64,000 bases of DNA from Curvibacter lanceolatus ATCC 14669 (GTDB lineage: Bacteria; Pseudomonadota; Gammaproteobacteria; Burkholderiales; Burkholderiaceae_C), in NCBI RefSeq assembly GCF_000381265.1, contig NZ_KB906253.1, forward strand, positions 806,001-870,000, read 5' to 3'. How positions within the stretch are numbered: position 1 is the first letter of the stretch; each line of letters starts with the position of its first letter. Positions 40,392 to 49,221 of this stretch are shown here, piece after piece. The notes under the pieces are model-generated. The model was not told the origin of the DNA, did not search any database, and saw only the letters and a list, made by a program, of their open reading frames with translations. A program made the translations under genes and the position numbers.

Positions 40392-41615
40392 TCATCCCTG
40401 GTGCACCACCCCGGACTGCAGCCATCGATCGATCTCGGGATCGGCACATCCGAACTCTTTCAACAGCTCGCGGCTGTGCTGACCGATGCGGGGCGCGGGG
40501 CTGCTGGCAATCTCAGAACGCCCATTGAACGTCAGCGGGGAGCCAATACCTCGGCTGCGGCCACCCAGGCCATCTGGCACCTCCACCACCATGCCCACGG
40601 CCCGCGATTGCTCGTGCTCCAAAGCCTGACCCGCGGTGTTGAGGGGGCCGGCCGGCACCCCCGCTGCGTCGAAGCGGCTGCACCAGATGGCGGTGTCGTG
40701 CTGCGCCAACACCTGGTTGATCAGCATCTCCAGCGCTCGCCTGTTCTGTACCCGCTTTTGCGGATGGTCGAAGCGGGGGTCGGCGCTCCACTCGGGATGC
40801 CCCAGCACCTCGCAGATGCTGATCCAGGCCTTGGGGTTGCCGCCCCCGATCACCATGCCGCCATCCCGCGTCTTGAACACCTGGTAGGGCGCAATCAACG
40901 AATGCGCCGTGCCAAGACGTGGGGTCTCGCGTCCGCTCGAAAAATAGTTGGCCGCCAGCCAGTAGGTCTGCTGCAACGAAGCCTGCAACAGCGAGGTTTC
41001 GACATGCTGGCCCTGACCGGTCTTCAACCGGTGCACATAGGCGGACACGATGGCGAGGGCCGCCAGGATGCCTGCATTGGTATCCGCAATCGAAACACCT
41101 GGCTTCACCGGGGGGCCATCGGGCTCGCCGGTGGCACTGATCAGCCCGCTGAAGGCTTGCAGGATCAGATCGAACCCCCCTTTGCTCGCCAACGGCCCTA
41201 CCCGCCCATACCCCGTGATCGAGCAATAGATCAGACCGGGGTTGAACGGCCGAATGTCCTGGTAGCCCAAGCCCAGGCGCTCCATGACGCCGAGGCGGAA
41301 GTTCTCGGTCAGCACATCACACTGACCGGCCAGGCGCTGGATGATGGCTTTGCCCGCTGGCGTGCGGATGTCCACAGCAAGAGAACGCTTGCCCCGATTG
41401 ATCATGCGAAATGACGGCGGCATGGCACTGTCGCCCGGCTTTTGATACTGCCGGGCATCATCGCCACCCGGAAACTTCTCGATCTTGATCACCTCGGCGC
41501 CCAGGTCGGCCAGCATCATGCCGCAGGTGGGGCCGGCCATGATCTGAGCGAGTTCGAGCACACGCACCCCCGCAAGCGGTTGATGGGGCGCGGCCATGGC
41601 TTGTTGCTGCTTCAT
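40392..41615 (-). CDS. CaiB/BaiF family III CoA-transferase
   Basis: This 407-residue protein has the family III fold: LAGVRVLELAQIMAGPTCGMMLADLGAEVIKIEKFPGGDDAR at the start, NRGKRSLAVDIRTPAGKAI (73-91), FRLGVMERLGLGY (106-118) and APYQVFKTRDGG later. The catalytic Asp of formyl-CoA transferase (in SMQD) aligns by eye with Gln211 (SLLQASLQ), so the mechanism may differ or the role may be taken by another residue. The gene is 35 bp downstream of a crotonase-fold gene and in the same leftward operon as a Bug protein, which suggests activation of an imported carboxylate to its CoA ester. The start at 41615 has no strong SD; 41597 is an alternative. Confidence 0.88.
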   Translation of the reverse strand: MKQQQAMAAPHQPLAGVRVLELAQIMAGPTCGMMLADLGAEVIKIEKFPGGDDARQYQKPGDSAMPPSFRMINRGKRSLAVDIRTPAGKAIIQRLAGQCDVLTENFRLGVMERLGLGYQDIRPFNPGLIYCSITGYGRVGPLASKGGFDLILQAFSGLISATGEPDGPPVKPGVSIADTNAGILAALAIVSAYVHRLKTGQGQHVETSLLQASLQQTYWLAANYFSSGRETPRLGTAHSLIAPYQVFKTRDGGMVIGGGNPKAWISICEVLGHPEWSADPRFDHPQKRVQNRRALEMLINQVLAQHDTAIWCSRFDAAGVPAGPLNTAGQALEHEQSRAVGMVVEVPDGLGGRSRGIGSPLTFNGRSEIASSPAPRIGQHSRELLKEFGCADPEIDRWLQSGVVHQG

Positions 41616-41650
41616 TGGGATGCTTTCATGAATGGGGGACACGGGTGGGC

Positions 41651-42430
41651 TCACAGGCCCCGGAAAACAGGGGCACGGCGCTCGGCGAATGCCGCCCGCC
41701 CTTCGGCAAAATCAGCGCTGGCCAAGGTGCTGGCCTCGCGCTCACGCAACAACTTCAGGTCGGTGTGCCCAGCCGCCAGTTCAAGAAGGGATTGCTTGGT
41801 CGCCTGGGCCGCCAAGGGAGCCAGTGCCGCCACCTGATGCACCAGCACCTGCAGATGCCCCTCAAACGCTTCATCAGCCAGCACCCATTGCAGCCCTCCG
41901 GCCGCTTGCAATTGGTCGAACCCCAAGGTCTGAGCGGTCAGGAAGGCCCGCTGCGCCAGGGCCGGACCCAGGCGTGCCACATAGCGGCGCAAGCCGCTGG
42001 GGTAGTAATGCAGACCGAGGGCAGCCGCTGGCATGCGCCACTCGCACCCGGCCAGTCCCACCCGCAGGTCGCAGGCCAGCACCAGATCGGTGGCGCCGCC
42101 AAACACACTGCCATTGACCGCGGCCAGCGTGATGGGGCGCAGATGTTCGAGGGTGTCGGCCACACGCTCGAACAGTTGGGGGTCGTGGGCGGCATTGTCA
42201 AAACCGCCCACGTCGTATCCCGCGCAGAACACCGGCCGGGGCTGGCCGTCTGTGATGGATGTGATGACCAGCACCCGCACCGCCGGGTCAGCCTCCACCA
42301 AAGCGAAGTGCCGCATCAAGGCGTGCAGATCTTCGGTTTGCAGACGGTTGCGCTGTGCCGGTCGGCATAAGGTGATCGTGGCCACGCCACCTGCCACGAT
42401 CAGTTCAGGTACGCCTGTGCGGGGGGTCAT
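41651..42430 (-). CDS. Crotonase (enoyl-CoA hydratase/isomerase)-family protein
   Basis: This 259-residue crotonase-fold protein has an oxyanion-hole segment (VFCAGYDVGGFD) and GSVFGGATDLVLACDLRVG. The two catalytic glutamates of rat enoyl-CoA hydratase align by eye with Asp (GATDL) and Ala (MPAAALGL), so simple hydration is doubtful. Other crotonase reactions (isomerisation, C-C cleavage, thioester hydrolysis) are open. The motif HYYPSGLRRYV replaces the usual PGAGGTQRL. It overlaps the Bug gene upstream by 4 bp and precedes the CoA-transferase by 35 bp, so the three are a coherent uptake-activation-conversion unit. Confidence 0.88.
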   Translation of the reverse strand: MTPRTGVPELIVAGGVATITLCRPAQRNRLQTEDLHALMRHFALVEADPAVRVLVITSITDGQPRPVFCAGYDVGGFDNAAHDPQLFERVADTLEHLRPITLAAVNGSVFGGATDLVLACDLRVGLAGCEWRMPAAALGLHYYPSGLRRYVARLGPALAQRAFLTAQTLGFDQLQAAGGLQWVLADEAFEGHLQVLVHQVAALAPLAAQATKQSLLELAAGHTDLKLLREREASTLASADFAEGRAAFAERRAPVFRGL

Positions 42431-43419
42431 TCCGCCTCCAGTCCAGCAGCCTTCACCAGGCGCTCACGGCTCTGCAACTCGGACTTCAGGCGCTTGGCCA
42501 GTTCCTCGGGCGAGGTGAGCCAGGGCGACAGGCCATTTTTCTCCAGCAAATCAACCACCGACGGCTGAGCCAGCACCTTGTTGATCTCGCTGCCCAGGCG
42601 CGCCACCACTGGCGTGGGCAGGCCTGCAGGTCCGAACACGGCAAACCAAGAGCTGACCTCGTAGCCAGGCAGGGTCTCGCTGATCGCCGGAACCTGTGGC
42701 AAGCCTTTGACCCGCGCCGCCTCGACCACCCCCAGGGCTCGCACCTTGCCACTGTCCAGGTAGGGGCGCGCGGTGGACAGGCTGGCAAATAAGACCTGCA
42801 ACTGGCCCCCCAGCAGATCGGTCATGGCGGGCGAGCCCCCCTTGTAAGCCACATGAACCATGTCGATGCCTGCGGCCTCATTGAGCAACTGGCCCGCCAG
42901 GTGATGGGCCGAACCGGGCCCGGAACTGCCGAAACTCAGCTTGCCCGGATGGCTTTTGGCGTACTGCACCAGTTCAGCCACCGTTCTGGCAGGAAACGAG
43001 GGGTGAACGAGCAACACGATGTGGTTGGTGGCTACAGCAGCCACCGGCGTGAAGCTCTTGACCGGGTCGTACGGAAATCGCTTGCTCAGGAACACATTCG
43101 TGGCTTGCGAGGCGTCGGTGCCCAGCAGCAAGGTGTAGCCATCCGGGGCCGCCTTGGCCACGTTGTCCGCCCCCAGCGTGCCGCCGGCACCGGCCCGGTT
43201 GTCCACGATGATGGCTTGCCCCAGAAGCAGGCCCAGTCGGTCCGCCAGAATGCGCCCCAACAGGTCGCCAGCAGCCCCGGCCGCGTACGGCACCACCAGG
43301 CGCAGGGGGCGCTCGGGATAGCCGGCGGCCTTCGCCGGCAGGCCGCCCAGCAAACCGATGGCGCCGGCGCCAAGCTGCGCCAGATGGCGCCTTCTCGAGG
43401 CAGGTGAAGGAAAGGTCAT
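42427..43419 (-). CDS. Bug-family periplasmic binding protein
   Basis: This 330-residue protein has a twin-arginine-like signal (SRRRHLAQLGAGAIGLLGG, cleavage near AKAA at about 32) and Bug motifs: YPERPLRLVVPYAAGAAGDLLGRILADRLGLLLGQAIIVDNRAGAGG, KLSFGSSGPGSAHHLAGQLL and VHVAYKGGSPAMTDLLGGQL. The GGAGA six bases before the ATG at 43419 decides the start. First gene of the leftward Bug-crotonase-CoA-transferase operon, divergent from an IclR regulator (112 bp), which likely controls it. No permease is linked. Confidence 0.92.
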   Translation of the reverse strand: MTFPSPASRRRHLAQLGAGAIGLLGGLPAKAAGYPERPLRLVVPYAAGAAGDLLGRILADRLGLLLGQAIIVDNRAGAGGTLGADNVAKAAPDGYTLLLGTDASQATNVFLSKRFPYDPVKSFTPVAAVATNHIVLLVHPSFPARTVAELVQYAKSHPGKLSFGSSGPGSAHHLAGQLLNEAAGIDMVHVAYKGGSPAMTDLLGGQLQVLFASLSTARPYLDSGKVRALGVVEAARVKGLPQVPAISETLPGYEVSSWFAVFGPAGLPTPVVARLGSEINKVLAQPSVVDLLEKNGLSPWLTSPEELAKRLKSELQSRERLVKAAGLEAE

Positions 43420-43512
43420 TTTGTCTCCATGTGGTAGTCGCCTCAGAGGCGGCTTTTGAACGTGGCGCCAGCTTAGGGTGGGGCCCTCGCCAGCGCGCAG
43501 TCCATCATGGAT

Positions 43513-43527
43513 GTGATCAAATATCAC
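43513..43527. promoter_or_regulatory. Candidate IclR operator
   Basis: Perfect dyad GTGAT-N5-ATCAC ending 4 bp before the IclR start codon and 93 bp before the Bug start. A site at this position would let the regulator control itself, and perhaps the divergent operon. Confidence 0.45.
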
Positions 43528-43531
43528 GGAT

Positions 43532-44293
43532 ATGAACAATCTCGCACCCCAGGTCAAGTCGGCACAACGGGTCCTCGAACTGCTGGAGTTCTTTGCAGAA
43601 GAACGGCGCCCCTGTTCTGTAGGCGAGATTTCGCGCTCGCTGGGCTACCCCCAATCGAGCACCTCCGTGCTGCTCAAAAGTCTGGCCCTGGCCGGTTATC
43701 TGGACCATGACACCCGCTCGGGCCTGTACATCCCCAATGTGCGCGTCGCGTTGATCACGGCCTGGATCCACGACCGGCTCTACAGCGAGCAACACCTGCT
43801 GCACTTGATGGAACAGGTGCTGACCAAGACCGGCCACACCGTGATGATCGGGTGCCGAAAAGACATTCACGTGCGCTATCTGCACGTGTTGCAGTCCACC
43901 CGCGAGGGCCGATTCACCGCACGGATCGGCGCTCTGCGCCCCCTGTTCCACAGTGCGGCGGGGAAGATGCTGCTCAGCGGTCTACCCCAGCGAGAGGTGT
44001 CTCTGCTGCTGCGCAAGGCCAATGCGCAGGCCGGCAGCGCGGAGGAACTGCGGGAGCTGCCGGCCGTCCTGCAAGAGTTGGAGACCGTCCGGCAGCAGGG
44101 GTATGCGCTGTCTCAGGGCACCTCCATGCCGGGCGCCGCGGCGCTGGCCATCTTTCTGCCCACCGGGCAGGAGCGCGAGCCGCTCACGCTCAGCGTCGGC
44201 GGCCCGATGGCCGAGATCCAGGCCGCCTGCACCGATTTGCTGCAGATCCTGAGAGAGGCCGTCCAACCTTTCGCAAGTGCCGTCAGAGCCTGA
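43532..44293 (+). CDS. IclR-family transcriptional regulator
   Basis: This 253-residue protein has an N-terminal winged helix (about 8-70: VKSAQRVLELLEFFAEERRPCSVGEISRSLGYPQSSTSVLLKSLALAGYL) and a C-terminal IclR effector domain (about 80-245, with YLHVLQSTREGRFTARIGALRPLFHSAAGKMLLS and GYALSQG). It should bind a small organic acid or aromatic. It is divergent from the Bug-crotonase-CoA-transferase operon and overlaps the space with a perfect inverted repeat, so regulation of that operon is the natural role. Confidence 0.92.
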   Translation: MNNLAPQVKSAQRVLELLEFFAEERRPCSVGEISRSLGYPQSSTSVLLKSLALAGYLDHDTRSGLYIPNVRVALITAWIHDRLYSEQHLLHLMEQVLTKTGHTVMIGCRKDIHVRYLHVLQSTREGRFTARIGALRPLFHSAAGKMLLSGLPQREVSLLLRKANAQAGSAEELRELPAVLQELETVRQQGYALSQGTSMPGAAALAIFLPTGQEREPLTLSVGGPMAEIQAACTDLLQILREAVQPFASAVRA

Positions 44294-44382
44294 GCGTGAA
44301 GCAAAGGGCCAAGCACTCCTTGCACAAGAGATGCTGCAACTTGAACAGATGGACCTTTTCCAGCGACTGATCCGATGCCGTC

Positions 44383-45171
44383 TCACGCCAAGCTGACGGT
44401 GCAGCCCGCCTGCTGCAAGGCCAGCAGGGCCGGGTGCCGCGCGGCGCGCCGGTTGGTGATCAGGGTGTGGATTTGATCGGGCGTGCAAAACGACAGGCGC
44501 GACTGCACGCCGATCTTGCTGTCATCGGCCAACAGCACGCTGCGGTGCGCCTGGCGCACCATGGCGCGGGCCAGTTCGGCCTCGGCCGGCTCGAAGCTGC
44601 TGGCCCCCAGGGTGGCTTCGATGCCGACCGGTGAGAGCATGGCCCAATCGGGGCGCCAGCGCATCAGTTCGGCCACGGTGCTGTCGCCATAGGTGGCGGC
44701 CAGGCCGGGCCGGGGTCGCCCGCCCAGCAGATGCACCTGGTGGCGCGGCGCGCCCTCGTGGCCTGGGCCCGCCAGCTTGAGGGCGACATCGAAAGAATTG
44801 GTGATGATGGTCAGACCCTGCAGCGAGGCCAACTCCTCGGCCAGCATCGACACCGTGCTGCCCGCATCGATGAACAGCGACTGGCCCGGCTGCAGCAGGC
44901 GGGCTGCGGCCTGCACCACAGCGCGCTTTTGCAAGGTGTTGGTCTGCAGGCGCTGCTGCAGCGGCGCCTCGGACTCAGGGCCGCCGATCTTGACGCCGCC
45001 GTGCACGCGCCGCAGCCGGCCCGTGGTCTGCAGCACCAGCACATCGCGCCGCACCGTCTCGCGCGACACCCCCAGGTCATTGGCAATGCGCTCGGTGCTC
45101 ACATGGCCGCTGCCGGCCAGCAGGGCGAGGATGCGCTGGTGACGTTTTTCTTGAAGCATGGGCTCGATCAT
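44383..45171 (-). CDS. DeoR-family transcriptional regulator
   Basis: This 262-residue protein has a DeoR-type N-terminal HTH (about 5-60: EKRHQRILALLAGSGHVSTERIANDLGVSRETVRRDVLVLQTTGRLRRVHGG) and a C-terminal sugar-phosphate sensor domain (DeoRC, about 78-240) with SLFIDAGSTVSMLAEEL, LTIITNSFDVALKL, HLLGGRPR and LLADDSKIG. Such proteins sense phosphorylated sugars or polyols. It follows the phospholipase gene on the same strand, 51 bp away, with a perfect palindrome between. A role in glycerol phosphate or related metabolism is conceivable but not shown. Start at 45171; 45159 is also possible. Confidence 0.9.
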   Translation of the reverse strand: MIEPMLQEKRHQRILALLAGSGHVSTERIANDLGVSRETVRRDVLVLQTTGRLRRVHGGVKIGGPESEAPLQQRLQTNTLQKRAVVQAAARLLQPGQSLFIDAGSTVSMLAEELASLQGLTIITNSFDVALKLAGPGHEGAPRHQVHLLGGRPRPGLAATYGDSTVAELMRWRPDWAMLSPVGIEATLGASSFEPAEAELARAMVRQAHRSVLLADDSKIGVQSRLSFCTPDQIHTLITNRRAARHPALLALQQAGCTVSLA

Positions 45172-45178
45172 GCCGCAG

Positions 45179-45196
45179 CTGGCCCCATGGGGCCAG
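45179..45196. promoter_or_regulatory. 18-bp perfect palindrome between phospholipase and deoR genes
   Basis: CTGGCCCCATGGGGCCAG is completely self-complementary and lies 8 bp before the deoR-type start. It could be an operator for the DeoR protein or a hairpin separating the two genes. No T-run follows. Confidence 0.4.
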
Positions 45197-45222
45197 GCCG
45201 CGGCAAGCACACCGTTGGGTGC

Positions 45223-47418
45223 TCAGAACTTGATGGCAAGCTGATCGGACACCGCCGTGCCATACATGGCCGGGTCGCTGATCAGGTGTTCACCCGTTTC
45301 AAGCCGGCCGGCAAAGCGGCGGGTGTAGCCGGCCAGGGCCGGTACGCTGACACTGAAGTCGTACCAGTTGCCGCTGGCCTTGAGCGCCCACGCCATCACC
45401 GCCTCGCCCCCCGGGCTCACGCTGGCGGTCTGGGCCGTGGCGTCGAAATAGGCATTGGCCTTCACGCTGAAGGTGCAACTGGCACTGCCGGTGTTGTGCA
45501 GCTTGAGCAGCAGATCCCCGTTGGCCACGTCGTAGCAGACCTGGATCTCGGGATTGGGCTGGGCACTGGCGTTCAGGGCCTTGGCGTTGCCACTGAAGTG
45601 GCGGTGAAAGCCCGCCGGCCCCAGCACCCACAGATCGTACAGACCGTTGTCCGCCGCCACCGACCACACACCACTGAGTTGCTTGCCTGCCTCGACGGTG
45701 TAGCGGCGCGGGATGGCGTCCAGGTGCAGGCGGTCATAGACATGGAAGACAGCGGCCGCCTTGCCGGTGTTGGCCAGGATCAGGCTGACCTGCTGGCTCG
45801 CGGGCGCGCACACCGCGCTCACGTGCAGCTCATAGGGCAGCGCGCGCGATGGCCGGGTGCCCTTGGCCTGCACCGGCATGGCCGGTGCGTTCGGTGGCAG
45901 CGGCGTGGTGCGGCCTGGCAGCGCCCGGGCCCGGTCGGCCAGCGCCTGGGTGGCGGGCAGGCTCTTGTAGAAGGCGGTGTTGTCCGGGTCGGCAAAGTTG
46001 AAGGCGCTGGTCAGGTCCCCGCACACGGCACGACGCCAGGGCGAGATGTTGCTCTCGATGACGCCGAAACGCTGCTCGATGAACTGCAACACCGAGGTGT
46101 GGTCGAACACCTGCGAGTTGACCCAGCCGCCCTTGCTCCAGGGCGAGATCACGTACATGGGCACGCGCGGCCCCAGGCCATAGGGGCGATGCAGCAAGGC
46201 CTGCTCGGCGGCCGAGTTGTGGTAGCTCACCAGGTGCTCGTGGTACTCGGCCGTGGCGTCAGCCGTGCTGGCGCCCGCAAACTGGGCCTTTGACGCATCG
46301 GCGTTGTAGCTGGCATAGGACGGCGGGGCCGGTGGCGGCACGTGGTCGAAAAAGCCGTCGTTCTCATCGAAGTTCAGGAACAGAACGGTCTTGCTCCAGA
46401 CATCGGGGTTGGCGGTCAGGGCGTCCAGCACCTTGGCCGTGTAGTCCGCGCCTTGCGCCGGGCTGGACGGGCCCGGGTGCTCGGAGCCCTCGGCGGTGGC
46501 CACAATGAAGCTGACCTGGGGCAGCTTGCCGGCCAGCACATCCTCCTTGAGCTTGTCGAGGTCGCGCGTGCTCACGCCGCGCTGGCGCAGCGCCTCGGAG
46601 TAGCCAGGGCGCTGGTAATAGGCATCGCGGAAGCTGTGGAAACCGGCCAGGCAGTTGTCGGTGAAGTTGTCCTCCATGTTCTCGTACACCTGCCAGCTCA
46701 CGCCGGCGGCCTGCAGCCGCTCGGGGTAGGTGGTCCAGGTGTAGCCGCCGTCATTGCCAGGGTTGGCGTCAAACCAGTCGTAATCGTTGTAGGTGGCGGG
46801 GCCATTGCCCTTGGCCAGACCGTCGTTGGTGCCGGTCCAGGCAAACAGGCGGTTGGTGTTGGTGCCGGTCTGCGAGCTGCAGTGGTAGGCATCGCAGATC
46901 GTGAAGGCATTCGCCAGCGCGTACTGGAAGGGCATGTCCTCTTGCGTGAAATAGCCCATCGAGTGGTTGGCCTTGTACTTGGTCCAGTAGCTCATGCGGC
47001 CCTGATCCCAGGCCCCCTGGGCATCGCTCCACGAATGCGGCGTGCCTTGCACGCGCATGACCTCGAAGTTCTGCACCGTGTTGAGACGGAACGGTGCAAT
47101 CACCGAGGGCGTGACGCCGGCTGTGGCATTGGGCTGCGACCACACGGTTTTGCCTTGCACGCCATTGGCCGTGGGCACGGGCACGGCAAAGGGATCGGCA
47201 AAGCCGCGCACGCCGTTGAGGCTGCCGAAGTAGTGATCGAACGAGCGGTTCTCCTGCATCAGCAGCACGATGTGCTCGACGTCCTTGAGGGTGCCGGTCT
47301 TGTTGTTGGCCTGGATGGCCAGCGCCTTCTGGATGGCGGGCGGGAACATGCTCAGCGCCAGGGTCGAGCCGGTGGCGGTGCCGGCAGAGCGCAAAAAGTT
47401 GCGACGGTTGAGTGTCAT
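45223..47418 (-). CDS. Phospholipase C, phosphocholine-specific type (Tat-exported)
   Basis: This 731-residue protein has a classic twin-arginine signal (NRRNFLRSAG at 4-13). The catalytic domain of the acid-phosphatase-like bacterial PLC family has VEHIVLLMQENRSFDHYFG (about 47-65), an FNFDENDGFFDHVPPP segment and YVISPWSKGGWVNSQVFDHTSVLQFIEQRFG. Two C-terminal beta domains of the DUF756 type (about 540-730) follow. Homologues (PlcN/PlcH) cleave phosphatidylcholine or sphingomyelin outside the cell and are commonly phosphate-regulated. The ATG at 47418 begins the Tat signal. A small lipoprotein gene is 55 bp upstream on the same strand. Confidence 0.93.
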   Translation of the reverse strand: MTLNRRNFLRSAGTATGSTLALSMFPPAIQKALAIQANNKTGTLKDVEHIVLLMQENRSFDHYFGSLNGVRGFADPFAVPVPTANGVQGKTVWSQPNATAGVTPSVIAPFRLNTVQNFEVMRVQGTPHSWSDAQGAWDQGRMSYWTKYKANHSMGYFTQEDMPFQYALANAFTICDAYHCSSQTGTNTNRLFAWTGTNDGLAKGNGPATYNDYDWFDANPGNDGGYTWTTYPERLQAAGVSWQVYENMEDNFTDNCLAGFHSFRDAYYQRPGYSEALRQRGVSTRDLDKLKEDVLAGKLPQVSFIVATAEGSEHPGPSSPAQGADYTAKVLDALTANPDVWSKTVLFLNFDENDGFFDHVPPPAPPSYASYNADASKAQFAGASTADATAEYHEHLVSYHNSAAEQALLHRPYGLGPRVPMYVISPWSKGGWVNSQVFDHTSVLQFIEQRFGVIESNISPWRRAVCGDLTSAFNFADPDNTAFYKSLPATQALADRARALPGRTTPLPPNAPAMPVQAKGTRPSRALPYELHVSAVCAPASQQVSLILANTGKAAAVFHVYDRLHLDAIPRRYTVEAGKQLSGVWSVAADNGLYDLWVLGPAGFHRHFSGNAKALNASAQPNPEIQVCYDVANGDLLLKLHNTGSASCTFSVKANAYFDATAQTASVSPGGEAVMAWALKASGNWYDFSVSVPALAGYTRRFAGRLETGEHLISDPAMYGTAVSDQLAIKF

Positions 47419-47473
47419 GGCAGGTCGGTGTTTCGGTGATGGGTTGCTGAAAAGCCCGGGCGGCGGTGCCGGC

Positions 47474-47680
47474 TCAGGGCGCGCAATGCAGGACGCGGGT
47501 GTTGCCGGCCGAGCCGCAGTTGTTGCTGCCGCCACCGCCACAGCCGACCAGCGCCAGGCCCAGGCTCAGGGTCACGCCCAGGGCGAGACCTCGCCACAGC
47601 GGCTTGGTGGGCTTGTTCAGGCGCTGCGGGGCGCGGATGTTGGGTGCAGCGGCGCAGCACTGCAAAGAGGTGTTGGTCAT
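47474..47680 (-). CDS. Small lipoprotein upstream of phospholipase C
   Basis: This 68-residue protein has a polar Cys-rich start, a hydrophobic helix (about 28-45, LWRGLALGVTLSLGLALVG) and a lipobox LVGC (Cys47), followed by Gly-rich GGGGSNNCGSAG and a final NTRVLHCAP. If processed, the mature peptide would be only 22 residues with two further cysteines. It is co-oriented with the phospholipase gene. The ATG at 47680 lacks a strong SD, so it is a probable and not certain gene. Function unknown; it may help phospholipase release or anchoring. Confidence 0.55.
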   Translation of the reverse strand: MTNTSLQCCAAAPNIRAPQRLNKPTKPLWRGLALGVTLSLGLALVGCGGGGSNNCGSAGNTRVLHCAP

Positions 47681-48193
47681 CTTGAATATCCCGGAGACAG
47701 GTGGGTTGAACGGGGCTTGCGCAGCCCCTGGGCCGCCAAGTCGTTTGTTAACACTCTGTTAATGCTATGTGCATAACATTGCGTTTGTGTGACTTTGTGG
47801 ATTTACACAAAACAAGCGCAGGAAACTCTTTGAGCTCAGAGGGGGGCGCCCCAACAGCACAGCAGGCAGCAGCAGGAAGCGTCGCTGAGAGGCGCAGCGG
47901 CCACGGAGCCCATCTATTTCGACCCGGGGGGTTCAATGGGTGCCGAGCATGAAGATGAGGCGCGAAGGGCTTCAACGCCGGGCGAAGCTGGCGGGGCGTG
48001 AATCTGCGCCCGGCAAGCTTGGCATGGAGACCCTTGGCAGCGGAACGCCGGGCCAAGGTGCCCACGCCAGGCCATGGGCGTGGGGGAGGGTTTCAAATCG
48101 CCCGAGGTGCGGTAGGACCTGAGGCACATGCAGCGCCGGGGCACCGCCCGGGCGCCCCAGGCGGCACAAAACCGGGAGCGGTCTTGCAGCCGT
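47681..48193. other. Intergenic region with Pho-box-like repeats (513 bp)
   Basis: The left part (47740-47830) is A/T-rich and should hold the promoter of the lipoprotein-phospholipase unit. At 47745-47762 two 7-mers TTGTTAA and CTGTTAA stand 11 bp apart, the spacing of PhoB box repeats (CTGTCAT-N4-CTGTCAT), though each departs from consensus by two or three bases. Rightward the DNA is G+C-rich with short meaningless frames; I see no gene in 47830-48193. Confidence 0.4.
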
Positions 48194-49174
48194 TCACGAC
48201 TCTGCCGTGAACCCCGACTGCCGGATCAACTGCCGCCATTGCTGGGCATCGGCCTGCAACATCTGCTGCAACACCGCCGGGGTGGAGCCCTTGATCTCCA
48301 GGCCGTAAGCCCGCCCGGCCTCCACCACATCGGGCAACGCCAAGGCCTGCCCGATGGCTTCAGCGGCCCGGCGCTGCACGTCGGCAGAAGCCTTGCCAGG
48401 CAGAAAGAAGCCATACCACTCACGCACATTGAGCGGATACCCCAGCTCGCGCAAGGTGGGCACCTGGGGCAGAAACACGGACCGGGCCGGGGCCGCCACG
48501 GCCAGCACGCGCAATTTGCCCACCTTCTGGTACTGCAGGTAGTCGCCAATCGGGCCCCAGAAAGCACTGATCTGTCCGCCCAGCAGATCCTGCACCCCAG
48601 GCACCGTGCCGCGGTAGGCGATGTGGCGCAGGTCGGTATGGGTCAACTGGTTCAGCAGGATGCCGACCAGGTGCGGCATTGAGCCCGCGCCCGGGCTGCC
48701 GAAGTTGGCCCCTTCGGGGTGGGTGGCGACCCAAGCCAGGAAGTCTTTCAGCGTGGTGACCGAATCAGGCACCCCGGGGCCCACGGCCAGGCCATGGTCC
48801 ATGTGAGCGGCCAGCGACACAGCGCTGACGTCGTCGAGCGTGTAGCGCAGGCGTGGGTAGGTGTAGGGGTAGATCGAAAGCATGGACGACGGTGTGATCA
48901 GCAGGCTGCTGCCATCGGCCGGGCTGTCCTTGAGGGCCATCACGCCGATCTGGCCCGCCGCGCCGGGCCGGTTGTCCACCAGCACGGCGCCGGCGTAGGC
49001 ACCGCGCAGCTTGTCGGCCACCCGGCGCGCGATCACATCGAGCGTGCCGCCCGGGGGAAAGCCCGAAATGATCTTGGCCACCGGCAAGTTGGGCTCGGCG
49101 GCCCGGGCGGCCCCCGCCCAGGCGCCGGCCGCCAGGGTCGTGCCGATGAGGTTGAAGTGGCGTCTTGTCAGCAT
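48194..49174 (-). CDS. Bug-family periplasmic binding protein
   Basis: This 326-residue protein has a signal peptide starting MLTRRHFNLIGTTLAAGAWAG (RR motif at 4-5, cleavage after about 25) and Bug motifs: VAKIISGFPPGGTLDVIARRVADKL, VLVDNRPGAAGQIG, GANFGSPGAGSMPHLVGILL and RVLAVAAPARSVFLPQVPTL. GGAGACACACC before the ATG at 49174 gives a strong SD. It is divergent from a TetR gene (137 bp) with three operator-like repeats between, and so likely induced with the catabolic genes beyond TetR. Confidence 0.92.
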   Translation of the reverse strand: MLTRRHFNLIGTTLAAGAWAGAARAAEPNLPVAKIISGFPPGGTLDVIARRVADKLRGAYAGAVLVDNRPGAAGQIGVMALKDSPADGSSLLITPSSMLSIYPYTYPRLRYTLDDVSAVSLAAHMDHGLAVGPGVPDSVTTLKDFLAWVATHPEGANFGSPGAGSMPHLVGILLNQLTHTDLRHIAYRGTVPGVQDLLGGQISAFWGPIGDYLQYQKVGKLRVLAVAAPARSVFLPQVPTLRELGYPLNVREWYGFFLPGKASADVQRRAAEAIGQALALPDVVEAGRAYGLEIKGSTPAVLQQMLQADAQQWRQLIRQSGFTAES

Positions 49175-49221
49175 GGTGTGTCTCCGTTTGAGGGGTCTTG
49201 TCGTGTCCATTTGTGCAAAAA

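Noticed and set aside
47998-48210. Short frames in the gap right of the phospholipase unit
   Set aside because: No SD, no hydrophobic or family pattern, and several competing frames overlap; typical chance frames.
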